Assembly (NCBI GenBank): GCA_963718355.1
Contig: CAVQZA010000015.1
Coordinates: 17,279 to 81,278, forward strand
Reading direction: 5' to 3'
Length of the DNA stretch: 64,000 nucleotides
DNA from: CAVQZA01 sp963718355
Lineage (GTDB): Bacteria > Actinomycetota > Thermoleophilia > Gaiellales > Gaiellaceae
Shown piece after piece: positions 38,178 through 47,000 of the stretch (position 1 is the first letter of the stretch; the number at the start of each line of letters is the position of its first letter). Both the position numbers and the translations under genes were made by a program. The notes under the pieces are model-generated. The model did no database searches and was not told the DNA's origin. It saw nothing but the letters and a program-made list of their open reading frames with translations.

Positions 38178-39167
38178 GTGGAGCCGTCGCACTGGATCGA
38201 GCGCGCGCCGCAGAAGCGGCTGATGGTCGTGTCCGGCCGTTCGCACCCCGAGCTCGCGCACAAGATCGCCGGCCTGCTCGGCGTCGAGCTCGGCGGCGTC
38301 GTGCTGAAGAGCTTCGCCGACGGCGAGACCTACTGCCGCTTCGAGGAGTCGGTGCGCGGCGCCGACATGTTCATCGTCCAGACCGCCGCCAAGCCCGTCG
38401 ACCAGAACCTCTGGGAGCTCCTGATCATGGTCAACGCGGCCAAGCTCGCCTCGGCGAAGCGGATCACCGCTGTCATGCCGTGGTTCTTCTACGCGCGCCA
38501 GGACAAGAAGTCGCGGCCCCGCGAGCCGATCACCGCCAAGCTCGTCGCCGACGTGCTCCAGACTGCGGGCGTCGACCGGGTGCTGACGATGGATCTCCAC
38601 GCCGGCCAGGTGCAGGGCTTCTTCAACGTTCCTGTCGACCACATGACCGCGGTGCCGATGTTCGCGCAGCACATCCGCGACCTCGGCCTCGGCGACGAGC
38701 TCGTCGCGGTCGCGCCGGACACCGGCCGCACGAAGCTCGCGGGCAAGTTCGCCGAGATGATCGGCGGCGGGCTCGTCGTCCTCAACAAGGAGCGCCCCGA
38801 GCACAACGTCGCCAAGGTCACGAGCGTGATCGGCGAGGTCGAGGGCAAGGTCGCCGTGATGACCGACGACATCATCGACACCGCCGGCACCCTGTGCGCC
38901 GGCGCCGACGCCCTGAAGGAAGCAGGCGCGACGCGCGTGATCGCCTGCGCCACGCACGCCTTGTTCAACGGCCCGGCGCTGGAGCGGATCGGCGACAGCG
39001 TCTTCGACCGCGTGATCGTGACGGACACGGTGCCGGTCGACCTCCTCTCCAAGCCGGACAACGTCGAGGTGCTGACCACCTCGGAGATCCTGGCCGAGAC
39101 GATCCAGAACGTCTTCTCGGACGACTCGGTGTCGGCGATCTTCGCCGGCGAGAACCAGCTCTTCTAG
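38178..39167 (+). CDS. prs: Ribose-phosphate pyrophosphokinase (PRPP synthetase)
   Basis: The 329-residue enzyme makes PRPP from ribose 5-phosphate and ATP for nucleotide, His and Trp synthesis. Motifs are LMVVSGRSHPELAHKIAG, FADGETYCRFEESVRG, VMPWFFYARQDKKSRPREP, TMDLHAGQVQGFFNVPVDH and the PRPP loop VMTDDIIDTAGTL. The start is GTG 38178, set by the ribosome site; this gives the usual family length of about 315-330. glmU-prs is a conserved actinobacterial pair. The regulatory flexible loop KSRPREPITAK is intact. Confidence 0.95.
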   Translation: MEPSHWIERAPQKRLMVVSGRSHPELAHKIAGLLGVELGGVVLKSFADGETYCRFEESVRGADMFIVQTAAKPVDQNLWELLIMVNAAKLASAKRITAVMPWFFYARQDKKSRPREPITAKLVADVLQTAGVDRVLTMDLHAGQVQGFFNVPVDHMTAVPMFAQHIRDLGLGDELVAVAPDTGRTKLAGKFAEMIGGGLVVLNKERPEHNVAKVTSVIGEVEGKVAVMTDDIIDTAGTLCAGADALKEAGATRVIACATHALFNGPALERIGDSVFDRVIVTDTVPVDLLSKPDNVEVLTTSEILAETIQNVFSDDSVSAIFAGENQLF

Positions 39168-39169
39168 CC

Positions 39170-39484
39170 ATGGAGAAGCGGCTCGTCACCCGCTACGCGA
39201 TGGTCTCGCCCGAGGCGGCGGACGAGAACCAGCGGCGGATCGAAGGCGTCTTTGCAGAGCTTGCCGCGACGGGCCCCGACAACGTGAGCTACATCGTGCT
39301 GCGCCTCGCCGACGGCTCCTTCGTCCATGTCTCGTTCCACAACCACGGTGACGACGAGCGAAACCCGATCGCGTCGACCGCTGCGTTCGCGCATTTCCAG
39401 GACGGCCACGCCGAACGGCGCGAGGGCGGCGTCGACCAGCAGAAAGCCGAGCTGGTCGGTGCCTACATCACGGTCATCGAGTAA
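39170..39484 (+). CDS. Hypothetical protein, possible dimeric alpha-beta barrel
   Basis: The 104-residue soluble protein begins MEKRLVTRYAMVSPEAADEN and continues YIVLRLADGSFVHVSFHNH, then AFAHFQDGHAERREGGVDQQ. The strand-helix-strand pattern resembles antibiotic-monooxygenase-like ABM barrels, but I do not recognise a specific family. It begins 2 nt after the prs stop, so it is the tail of the glmU-prs message. Confidence 0.68.
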   Translation: MEKRLVTRYAMVSPEAADENQRRIEGVFAELAATGPDNVSYIVLRLADGSFVHVSFHNHGDDERNPIASTAAFAHFQDGHAERREGGVDQQKAELVGAYITVIE

Positions 39485-39497
39485 CGACGCATCGGCA

Positions 39498-39833
39498 CTA
39501 GGACTTTCCGCGTAGCCAGTTCGACAGCCGCGTCGTGAGCGGCGGCTTCCCCGGAAGCCACGTCGTCTCGGGCGGCGGCGTCTGAAACGGCTCGAGCGAG
39601 CCGACGTCCGCGGAAGCGATCCTCAGGGTCACCTCGCCCGGGTTGATCGACTCGACCTGTTCAGCAGGCACGTAGCGAATCTGTTGCGGTTGCTGCGATT
39701 CGACGGCCAGGCCGTCGAAGATGTCGCTCTGCTTGTCGCCTTCGACCTGGGCGACCGCGCCGATGCGGGCGCCGTCGGAGGTGACGACGTTCCACCCCTG
39801 CTCGATCTGCAACCAGGACACCGGGTCGGACAT
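39498..39833 (-). CDS. PRC-barrel-like (DUF2171 type) protein
   Basis: The 111-residue protein has one small beta-barrel domain: WNVVTSDGARIGAVAQVEGD, DIFDGLAVESQ and IRYVPAEQVESINPGEVTL, the fold of PRC-barrel/DUF2171 proteins that bind partners or RNA. The C-terminal tail PPPETTWLPGKPPLTTRL is proline-rich. ATG 39833 lies 7 nt after TAGCGT (39846-39841), a leaderless layout. It converges on the glmU operon end. Confidence 0.75.
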   Translation of the reverse strand: MSDPVSWLQIEQGWNVVTSDGARIGAVAQVEGDKQSDIFDGLAVESQQPQQIRYVPAEQVESINPGEVTLRIASADVGSLEPFQTPPPETTWLPGKPPLTTRLSNWLRGKS

Positions 39834-39840
39834 CTCGCTC

Positions 39841-39846
39841 ACGCTA
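39841..39846 (-). promoter_or_regulatory. -10 box TAGCGT of the PRC-barrel gene
   Basis: TAGCGT on minus ends 7 nt before ATG 39833. The divergent small gene at 39877 has only a weak CAGCAT at 39864-39869. Confidence 0.42.
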
Positions 39847-39876
39847 GCACTGCCGGTTCGTGACAGCATCCTGGCC

Positions 39877-40074
39877 ATGTGGATTCGAGGAATCGCCGGT
39901 GTCCTTCTCTGCCTTACGGGCGCGGTGTGGATCGCGCAGGGCACGAATGCGCTGGGTGGCTCGAGCATGAGCGGCCACGGGCAGTGGACCGTGATCGGCG
40001 TCGTGCTCGTCCTGCTCGGCCTGGCTCTGCTCGTCCTGGCCTGGCGGAAGCGCGCGGCTACCCGGCCGAGATAG
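39877..40074 (+). CDS. Small two-helix membrane protein
   Basis: The 65-residue protein has helices at about 3-22 (IRGIAGVLLCLTGAVWIAQG) and 39-57 (VIGVVLVLLGLALLVLAW) joined by a Gly/Ser loop with SMSGHGQWTV. It ends in a basic tail RKRAATRPR. This GVxWIxQGxxxxxGSxMxGxxxW pattern recurs in uncharacterised actinobacterial small membrane proteins. Its end overlaps the convergent TIGR03118 gene by 17 nt. Confidence 0.65.
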   Translation: MWIRGIAGVLLCLTGAVWIAQGTNALGGSSMSGHGQWTVIGVVLVLLGLALLVLAWRKRAATRPR

Positions 40075-41140
40075 AGCCGAACAGGCCGTGCGTGGCGAGC
40101 TCCGTCGGGCCTCGCCAGAGATGCGGGCCTGACGCGAAGAACAGCTCGTCCTTCTCGCCCGCCAGGCCGCCGTTGCCGAAGGCGATTCCCCACACGCCGT
40201 TCAGGACGAGCGGCTTGCCGCCGCGTCCGGCCAGAGCGCCGTCGAACGACCAGCGACCACGAGACTTGCGGAACGCGTTCACATGGCCGTCGCCGAAGTT
40301 CGCGACGAGCAGGTCGCCCGAGTAGCGGCCGAAGGTCGCCGGCGCCATCGCGAGGCCCCACGGCTCGTTCAGCACGCCCATCCGCGCAACGTGGGCCACG
40401 AGCCGGCCCTCGAGGTCGTACTCGTCGACGTAACCGCCGGTCGGATCGTCGTTGCCGTTCACCGGCGCCCGCCCGACGTACGTGACGAAGAGATGGCCGC
40501 CGAGCGCCTGGATGTTGTCTGGCGCGTACCAGGCCGGAACGGCCGGGTCGCTGAATGAGCCGGCGACGCGCGTCCGCCGCCACTTCGAGTCGAAGACCTT
40601 GACCTGCGCATTGTGGAAATCGGTCGCGTAGAGCCGCCCGCCCGCGACGGCGACGCCGCGGAAGATCGTGCCGAGGCCTGCGTCGTCGACGACGATCTCC
40701 GACTCGGTCGACCAGCCGGTCGGCACCGTCGGCGTCCAGGCGCGGATCCGCCCGTCCTCACACGCGTAGATGAACCGCGCCGGGTCGGACTTGCCGCCGG
40801 CCGACACGAGGAAGCCGTGGAACCCGCCGTAGGTCGTGATCCCCGTCGGCCCACCGGGCACCTTCACCGTGAGCGCCTGCTTGCGGCCGTCGCCCGAGTA
40901 GAGGGCGCTCGTGCCGCTGGCCTCGTTGGTCGTCCACCACGGGCCCGTCGCCGTTGCGGCGAGACCCCAGCCGTTCACCAGCACGGCGTCGCGCACCGGC
41001 GCGGCGACACCGCCGTCCGAGACGAGGCTGTGAACGACGTAGCCCGAAGAGGCCCGCGACGCGCCGACATAGACGCCGACAGCCACCGCTACGACGGCGA
41101 TCGCGACCGCTGCACCGACCCGGCTTCGCGTCAGCTGCAT
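40058..41140 (-). CDS. TIGR03118 family secreted beta-propeller protein
   Basis: The 360-residue protein has an N-terminal membrane/signal helix (AAVAIAVVAVAVGVYVGA) and NHL-like repeats: LVNGWGLAATATGPWWTTN, SALYSGDGRKQALTV, GLGTIFRGVAVAGGRLYATD, YVDEYDLEGRLVAHVA, LNEPWGLAMAPATFG and VLNGVWGIAFGNGG. This matches TIGR03118, a family of unknown function. ATG 41140 lies 7 nt after TAAGCT (41153-41148); a GTG two codons upstream is the alternative. The pilin terminator lies just upstream. Confidence 0.87.
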   Translation of the reverse strand: MQLTRSRVGAAVAIAVVAVAVGVYVGASRASSGYVVHSLVSDGGVAAPVRDAVLVNGWGLAATATGPWWTTNEASGTSALYSGDGRKQALTVKVPGGPTGITTYGGFHGFLVSAGGKSDPARFIYACEDGRIRAWTPTVPTGWSTESEIVVDDAGLGTIFRGVAVAGGRLYATDFHNAQVKVFDSKWRRTRVAGSFSDPAVPAWYAPDNIQALGGHLFVTYVGRAPVNGNDDPTGGYVDEYDLEGRLVAHVARMGVLNEPWGLAMAPATFGRYSGDLLVANFGDGHVNAFRKSRGRWSFDGALAGRGGKPLVLNGVWGIAFGNGGLAGEKDELFFASGPHLWRGPTELATHGLFGSISAG

Positions 41141-41147
41141 GCGCACG

Positions 41148-41153
41148 AGCTTA
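41148..41153 (-). promoter_or_regulatory. -10 box TAAGCT of the TIGR03118 gene
   Basis: TAAGCT on minus ends 7 nt before ATG 41140. It lies immediately beyond the pilin terminator hairpin. Confidence 0.4.
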
Positions 41154-41162
41154 CTTACGAAA

Positions 41163-41188
41163 GAGGGGCGCGGTCTCCCGCGCCCCTC
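41163..41188 (-). terminator. Rho-independent terminator of the pilin gene
   Basis: GAGGGGCGCGG and CCGCGCCCCTC form a perfect 11-bp stem with a 4-nt loop. Reading minus, TTTCG follows the stem. It lies 24 nt beyond the pilin stop. Confidence 0.75.
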
Positions 41189-41212
41189 GGCAAAGCTCAG
41201 GTCGGCCTGCGG

Positions 41213-41599
41213 TCAGCAGACGCCCGTGATGATGTCGCCCGACGGGCCGCCCTTGTGGTAGGTCGAGGTGCCCGGGACGGTGTTCTGGATGCAGTAGCTG
41301 GTGCTGGTGGCGCGGACGATCTTGATGTTCTTGATGCCCGCGTCGTAGCTCTGCTGGAGCTTGGTGAGCGTGACGCCGGTGTAGCCGGTGGAGTGGTCGG
41401 CGTTGAAGCCTTCCATGCCCGGCACGGCGGCGCGCACGTTGGCTTTCGCAGCCGAGACGTTTGCCCGGGTGCGGAAGCTGAGGTAGGACGGCACTGCGAT
41501 CGCCAGCAGGATGCCGAGGATGATGATCACGACGAGCAGCTCGATCAACGTGAAACCGCTCTCTTCGCGTGCGAGGCGGCGCCTCAGCATGGAAGTCAT
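41213..41599 (-). CDS. Type IV prepilin-like protein
   Basis: The 128-residue protein has the prepilin signature: a basic leader MTSMLRRRLAREESG, cut before F16, then FTLIELLVVIIILGILLAIA with the conserved Glu5 (E20). The C-terminal globular part has a Cys pair (SYCIQN and the terminal GVC) that could form a pilin disulfide loop. ATG 41599 is set by AGAAGGAG 8 nt upstream. No assembly genes (pilB, pilC, pilD) are nearby, so this is an orphan major or minor pilin. A strong terminator follows. Confidence 0.9.
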   Translation of the reverse strand: MTSMLRRRLAREESGFTLIELLVVIIILGILLAIAVPSYLSFRTRANVSAAKANVRAAVPGMEGFNADHSTGYTGVTLTKLQQSYDAGIKNIKIVRATSTSYCIQNTVPGTSTYHKGGPSGDIITGVC

Positions 41600-41748
41600 T
41601 TTTTTGCTCCTTCTAGGTGGTCGAAACGGTGGCACCACTCGTATCGGGTGTGACACACCGCAGCGTGAGACTCGATGGAGGGATAGAGCGTTGCCGTCCG
41701 TCCACCCGAGTACGGTGAACAGACCTGGCGTTCTCCGGAAGGGCAACC

Positions 41749-42096
41749 ATGAACGGCATCACCTGGATCATTTACATCGCCGTCTACGTCCTGGTCGTCG
41801 CCGGCTGGTGGATGATGTTCACCAAGGCGGGTGAGGAGGGCTGGAAGGCGATCATTCCGATCTGGAACTTCCTGATCGTGCTCAAGATCGTCGGGCGCGA
41901 CTGGTGGTGGATCATCCTCGCGATCATCCCGATCGTCGGCATCGTGATCTGGTTCATCATCTCGCTCGACCTCGCGAAGAGCTTCGGCCGGGGCACCGGT
42001 TTCGGCGTCGGCCTGTTCTTCCTGTCGTTCATCTTCGCCCCGATCCTCGGATTCGGAAGCGACACGTACAAGGGGCCGGCGGCCGCCTCTAGCTAG
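41749..42096 (+). CDS. DUF5684-type membrane protein
   Basis: The 115-residue protein has three hydrophobic segments and the family pattern WWMMFTKAGEEGWKAIIP, IWNFLIVLKIVGRDWWWIIL and LAKSFGRGTGFGVGLFF, seen in DUF5684 proteins and signal-peptidase-linked membrane domains. Function unknown. ATG 41749 has GGAAGG 9 nt upstream and TACGGT at 41712-41717 as a likely -10 box. Its promoter region (41600-41748) is shared with the divergent pilin leader; I see no riboswitch there. Stops overlap with the convergent LON-domain gene. Confidence 0.85.
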   Translation: MNGITWIIYIAVYVLVVAGWWMMFTKAGEEGWKAIIPIWNFLIVLKIVGRDWWWIILAIIPIVGIVIWFIISLDLAKSFGRGTGFGVGLFFLSFIFAPILGFGSDTYKGPAAASS

Positions 42097-42713
42097 TCTT
42101 CGCCGGGGACGACCTTGCCGTTCTGCGCGGCGCGGGCCCGGAGGTCACGCTCGGTTTCGAGCGCCTCCGCGGCCCGCTCCAGCAGTTCGCAGACGACGGT
42201 CAGGCGCTCGGCCTCCGAGCGCAGCTCGAGCAGCCGCTGCTTCGGCTCGGCGCCGAAGTCGACCCGGGCGCCGATCTCGAACGAGAGCAGTGCCGCGTCG
42301 GGGTCGGGATCGTCGGGAGGCGCCGGTACGAGCGCCGCCAGGCGCCGGTAGAGCGCGAACGCCTTCGCGGCCAGCTCGTCGTCGCGGTCCTCGCCCTCGT
42401 CCTCGAACGGCTCGATCTCGGCGGTCTGGAACGAGCGGCCTTCGGTGAGCGCGACGAGACGGAAGCGGTGGCCGCCTTCGACCGCGATGTTCAGGCGGCC
42501 GTCCGGGAGCCGTTCGAGCACCTCGACCACCGAGACGCGGGTGCCCACCTCGCGTAGCCCGCTCTCGTCGTCGGCCAGCAGGATCCCGAACTCGCTCTCC
42601 TCGTCGAGGCATTCGGCGATCAGCTCCAGATAGCGCGGCTCGAAGATGTGCAAGGGCGCCTGCTCGGTCGGGAGCAGCACCAGGCCGAGCGGAAAGAGGC
42701 CGATCTCGGGCAC
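42093..42713 (-). CDS. Stand-alone LON substrate-binding domain protein
   Basis: The 206-residue protein is only the N-terminal LON domain: PEIGLFPLGLVLLPTEQAPL, LHIFEPRYLELI, FGILLADDES, VGTRVSVVEVLERLPDGRLN and GGHRFRL, then a helical tail. No AAA or protease part follows, as in cereblon-like and bacterial YcaM/Lon-like stand-alone proteins. Role unclear. GTG 42713 lies 8 nt after TACCCT (42727-42722). Confidence 0.88.
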   Translation of the reverse strand: MPEIGLFPLGLVLLPTEQAPLHIFEPRYLELIAECLDEESEFGILLADDESGLREVGTRVSVVEVLERLPDGRLNIAVEGGHRFRLVALTEGRSFQTAEIEPFEDEGEDRDDELAAKAFALYRRLAALVPAPPDDPDPDAALLSFEIGARVDFGAEPKQRLLELRSEAERLTVVCELLERAAEALETERDLRARAAQNGKVVPGED

Positions 42714-42721
42714 GACTCGAC

Positions 42722-42759
42722 AGGGTACGCGGTCGCCGCCGGCGCGCGACCGCTACAAT
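42722..42759. promoter_or_regulatory. Divergent leaderless promoters of LON-domain and bL25 genes
   Basis: TACCCT on minus (42727-42722) ends 8 nt before GTG 42713. TACAAT on plus (42754-42759) ends 8 nt before GTG 42768. They are 26 nt apart, and neither gene has a ribosome site. Confidence 0.5.
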
Positions 42760-42767
42760 CCGCCGCC

Positions 42768-43436
42768 GTGGCTGGTGAGAGAGTCAAACTCGAGGTGCTC
42801 GCGCGCGAGACGCGTGGTGACGGCCCTGCCCGCAGGCTGCGGGCCGAGGGCATGATCCCGGGCGTTCTCTACGGCCGCTCTGCGCCCCACGCGATCGCCG
42901 TCGAGGAACGCGAGCTGCGCCGAGCGCTACACGGGCCGGGCGGCATGCACACCATTCTCGACGTCGTCGTCGGCGACACGGCCACCGCGCACCCGTCGGT
43001 GCTCAAGGATTTCCAGCTTCATCCCGTCAGCGGCAGGATCCTCCACATCGACCTGCAGGAGGTGCGGCTCGACCAGCCGATCACCGCCGCGGTGTCGGTC
43101 CACCTGATCGGCGAGTCGCCGGGCGCCAAGGTCGGCGGCATCCTCTCCCAGCAGATCCGCGAGATCAGCGTCGAGGCGCTGCCGATGGAGGTGCCCGAGC
43201 ACGTCGAGCTCGACATCAGCAGCCTCGAGATGGGCGACTCGCTCCGGCTCGCCGACGTCGCCACGATCGCCGGCGTGACCTACCTCGACGATCCCGACAC
43301 GGTGCTCGTCAGCGTCACCGCACCGCGCGCGATCGAGGAGATCGAGGTCGTCGAGGGCGAAGAGGGCGAAGAGGCCGCTGCCGAGGGCGAGGCTGCTGCC
43401 GACGGCGAGGCCGAGTCCTCCGACTCGTCGGAGTAA
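42768..43436 (+). CDS. rplY: 50S ribosomal protein bL25 (CTC family)
   Basis: The 222-residue protein is the long CTC form of bL25 that binds 5S rRNA. Residues 1-95 are the L25 domain (LEVLARETRGDGPARRLRAE, IPGVLYGRSAPHAIAVEE, LKDFQLHPVSGRILHIDL). The second beta domain has LIGESPGAKVGGILSQQIRE. The last 33 residues are almost all Glu/Ala/Asp/Ser. GTG 42768 lies 8 nt after TACAAT. It leads the bL25-pth pair; pth starts inside its stop (TAATG). Confidence 0.95.
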   Translation: MAGERVKLEVLARETRGDGPARRLRAEGMIPGVLYGRSAPHAIAVEERELRRALHGPGGMHTILDVVVGDTATAHPSVLKDFQLHPVSGRILHIDLQEVRLDQPITAAVSVHLIGESPGAKVGGILSQQIREISVEALPMEVPEHVELDISSLEMGDSLRLADVATIAGVTYLDDPDTVLVSVTAPRAIEEIEVVEGEEGEEAAAEGEAAADGEAESSDSSE

Positions 43437-44029
43437 TGCGGCTCCTCCGTCGGGGCGAGCAGGCCTCGACGCTCGATCTCCTCGTCGCAGGCCTCGGCAA
43501 TCCCGGCCGCGAGTACGAGCGCACGCGCCACAACGCGGGTTGGCTGGTGGTCGACGAGCTCGCGCGGCGCCACGGCGTTTCGTTTCGCGGAAAGTTCTCG
43601 GGCCGGCTCGCCGAGGCGCGGCTCGGCGAGGGCCGGATCGCGCTGCTCAAGCCGGAGACGTTCATGAACGAGTCGGGCCGCTCGATCGCGCCCGCGGCTC
43701 GGTTCTTCAAGCTCGAGGCCGGGTCGGTGCTCGTCGTCCATGACGATGTCGACCTCGAGTTCGGCCGCGTCCAGGTTCGCCTCGGCGGCGGGCTCGCGGG
43801 GCACAACGGCCTGCGCTCGGTCGCGCAGTCGCTCGGCACGCCGGAGTTCCTACGCGTGCGGCTCGGCGTCGGCCGGCCCGGACGCGGCGACCGGCGGCCC
43901 GTGGCCGACTACGTTCTCTCGCCGTTCGCCCCGGATGAGGACGCCGAAGCGCTGATCGCGCTCGGCGCCGACGCCGTCGAGGCGCTGCTCGCCGACGGTC
44001 TCGACGCCGCGCAGTCGCGCTTCAACTAG
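43436..44029 (+). CDS. pth: Peptidyl-tRNA hydrolase
   Basis: The 197-residue enzyme frees tRNA from stalled peptidyl-tRNAs. Motifs are VAGLGNPGREYERTRHNAGW with the catalytic His, LLKPETFMNESGRSI and VVHDDVDLEFGRVQVRLGGG followed by GHNGLRS. The N-terminal ten residues extend beyond the usual start; ATG 43436 is nevertheless favoured because it overlaps the bL25 stop. rplY-pth-mfd is a conserved order. Confidence 0.95.
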   Translation: MRLLRRGEQASTLDLLVAGLGNPGREYERTRHNAGWLVVDELARRHGVSFRGKFSGRLAEARLGEGRIALLKPETFMNESGRSIAPAARFFKLEAGSVLVVHDDVDLEFGRVQVRLGGGLAGHNGLRSVAQSLGTPEFLRVRLGVGRPGRGDRRPVADYVLSPFAPDEDAEALIALGADAVEALLADGLDAAQSRFN

Positions 44030-44056
44030 GGGCTACACTCGACCCGGGCGAGACGC

Positions 44057-47000
44057 GTGTCTCGTCCCTTCGTCATGGACCGCCCGACTCTTCACGCCTT
44101 CGTCCGCGAGCTTGTCGCGCACGAGCGCCTGCAGGCTTTCGCCGAGGCGCTGCCTGCCCGCGCGCGCGTGTCCGAGCCCGCGCTGCCGCTCGTGCTCGCA
44201 TCGCTGTGGGAGACGCTTCAGCGCCCGCTCGTCTGCCTGCTCGCCGACGACGCCGACGCCCGAGACGTGGCCGAGGCCGCGGGCTGGTTCCTCGGCGAGG
44301 AGAACGTCGCGCTGCTACCCGGGCGAGGCGTGCGCTGGGAGACCGGGCTCGAGCCGCCGCCGCATCTCGTCGGCGAGCGTTCGCGAGCGCTCGACGTGCT
44401 CGCTGGGGGTGGGCTCATCTGCGCCTCCGCAGCCGCGCTTGCGGAGCCCGCGCCTCCGGTCGCGTCGCGTCCGGCACCGCTGCGGCTCACAATCGGCGAC
44501 GAGCCGGGGATCGACGAGATCGCCGAGCAGCTCGCGCTCGCCGGCTACGAGCGGGCCGAGCGGGCCGACGAGCGCGGCCAGTTTGCCGTCCGCGGTGGAA
44601 TCCTCGACATCTTTCCGACCACCGGCCGCGAGCCGCTGCGCGTCGAGCTCTTCGGCGACGAGATCGAGGCGATCCGCGCCTTCTCGCCGTTCACCCAGCG
44701 CGCGCTGCGCCCGGTCGCCGAAGCCGTGATCTATCCGGCGGCCGAGCGGCGCCTCGACCTGCTCGAGGACTGGCACGGGGAGGAGGGCGAGGTCAGGCCG
44801 GTGCCGAACGATCTCGTCGCGCTACTGCCCGACGGCCCCGATTTCGTCTGGCAGGCCGACGAGGTGCGCGCGATCTGGGAGGAGGAGGGCCACCGGCCCG
44901 TGTCGCTGAAGGGCGCTTCCGAGCTCGACCCGCTGCCGATGAACCAGCCCTTCGCCTTCGAGGCGCAACGGCCCGCGATCGCCGCTCGCGGGCTCGCCGA
45001 GGCCGAGAACGAGCTCGCCGCATTCGTCCGCGCCGGCCTCCGGGTTGTCGTCGCGTTCCCGCACAAGGGCGAGGCCGCGCGCACCGAACGGCTGCTGCGG
45101 AAGGTCGAGGCGGGGACGCTCGAGGGCGATCTGCCCGCCGAGGCCGAGCTGCTCTTCGCCGTCGCCCCGGCCCGACGCGGCTTCGTCTGGCGCGAGCTCG
45201 GCTTCGTCCTCCTGCCCGATGCCCAGGTCTTCCGGCGCCGCGCCCGCCGCGTCGACACTCGCCTCGGGCGCGCGCTGCAGTCGTTCGCCGACCTGCGCAC
45301 CGGTGACTACGTCGTCCACGAGGACCACGGCATCGGGCAGCTGATCGGCTTCGAGACCAAGGAGGTCGCGGGCGTCACGCGCGACTACCTCCACATCGCC
45401 TTCAGGGGCGAGGACCGGCTCTACGTCCCGCACGAGCAGCTCGGGAAGGTCTCGCGCTACATCGGCGCCGATGCGAAGGCGCCCGCGCTCTCCAAGCTCG
45501 GCGGCAAGGCCTGGCAGAACCTCAGGAGCCGCGCCCGCGAGTCGGTGCAGGAGCTCGCCGGCGAGCTGATCGCGCTCTACGCACAGCGCCAGCAGGCCCA
45601 GGGCATGCCGTTCGACCTCGCAAACGAGTGGCTCCGGCAGGTCGAAGCGGCCTTCCCGTACCAGGAGACCGACGACCAGCAGCGCGCGATCGAAGCGGTG
45701 ATGGAGGATCTCGAGGCGCCGCGCCCGATGGACAGGCTCGTCTGCGGCGACGTCGGCTTCGGCAAGACCGAGGTCGCGCTGCGGGCCGCATTCGCCGTCG
45801 CGGTGAACGGGAAGCAGGTGCTGTTCCTCGTGCCGACGACGATCCTCGCCGAGCAGCATTGGCACACGCTCCGTGACCGCTTCCGCGACTTCCCGGTCCG
45901 CGTCGAGATGGTCTCGCGCTTCCGGCCGGCCAAGGAGGTCAAGCAGGTGCTCGCCGACTACACGGCGGGCAAGGTCGAGATCCTCGTCGGCACGCACCGG
46001 CTGCTCTCGCGCGACGTGATCGCGAAGGATCTCGGTCTCGTGATCCTCGACGAGGAGCAGCGCTTCGGCGTCGCGCAGAAGGAGCTGCTCCGTTCGCTGC
46101 GGCTCGAGGTCGACGTGCTCGCGCTCTCGGCGACGCCGATCCCGCGCACGCTGCACATGTCGCTCTCCGGCCTGCGCGACATCTCGATCATCGAGACGCC
46201 GCCGGAAGGGCGCCGCCCGATTCGCACCGTCGTCTCCGAGTACGACGAGGACATGGTGAAGGCCGCGCTCGAGCGAGAGCACGAGCGCGGTGGCCAGAGC
46301 TTCTACCTGCACAACCGCGTCGAGTCGATCGAGGCCGCGGCCGAGAAGCTGCAGCAACTCGCGCCGGGGCTCCGGTTCATCGTCGCCCACGGGAAGATGC
46401 CGGAGCGCCAGCTCGAGGAGCAGATGCACTCGTTCCTGGCCGGCGACGCGGACGTCCTCGTCTCGACGACGATCATCGAGTCGGGTCTCGACATCCCGCA
46501 GGCGAACACGCTCATCGTCGAGCGCGCGGACATGCTCGGCCTCTCGCAGCTCTACCAGATCCGTGGGCGCGTGGGCCGCTCCGACCGGGCCGCCCACGCC
46601 TACCTCTTCTACCCCGAATCGTCGGAGCTGACGCCCGAGGCGCGGGCGCGGCTCTCGACGCTGGCCGACCACACCGAGCTCGGCGCCGGCTTCGCGATCG
46701 CGATGCGCGACCTCGAGATCCGCGGCGCGGGGGACCTGCTCGGCGCCGAGCAGTCGGGCCATGTCGCCGCAGTCGGCTTCGAGCTCTACGTCGAACTCCT
46801 CAACGAGGCGGTCGCCGAGCTCTCGGGCCAGCGCCGTGTAGCCGTGCGGCCGGTGCGCGTCGACGCCCGGGTCGACGCCTACGTGCCGGCCGACTACATC
46901 GCCGCCGAGGCGCTCAAGATCGATCTCCACCGGCGGCTCGCGCTCGCCGAGTCGGAGGACGAGCTACGCGAGCTCCATGCAGCGACCGAGGATCGCTACG

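Noticed and set aside
41600..41748. A possible cyclic-di-GMP riboswitch in the pilin leader
   Set aside because: Neither strand shows the conserved GEMM core pieces; GGACGGCAACGC only loosely recalls one.
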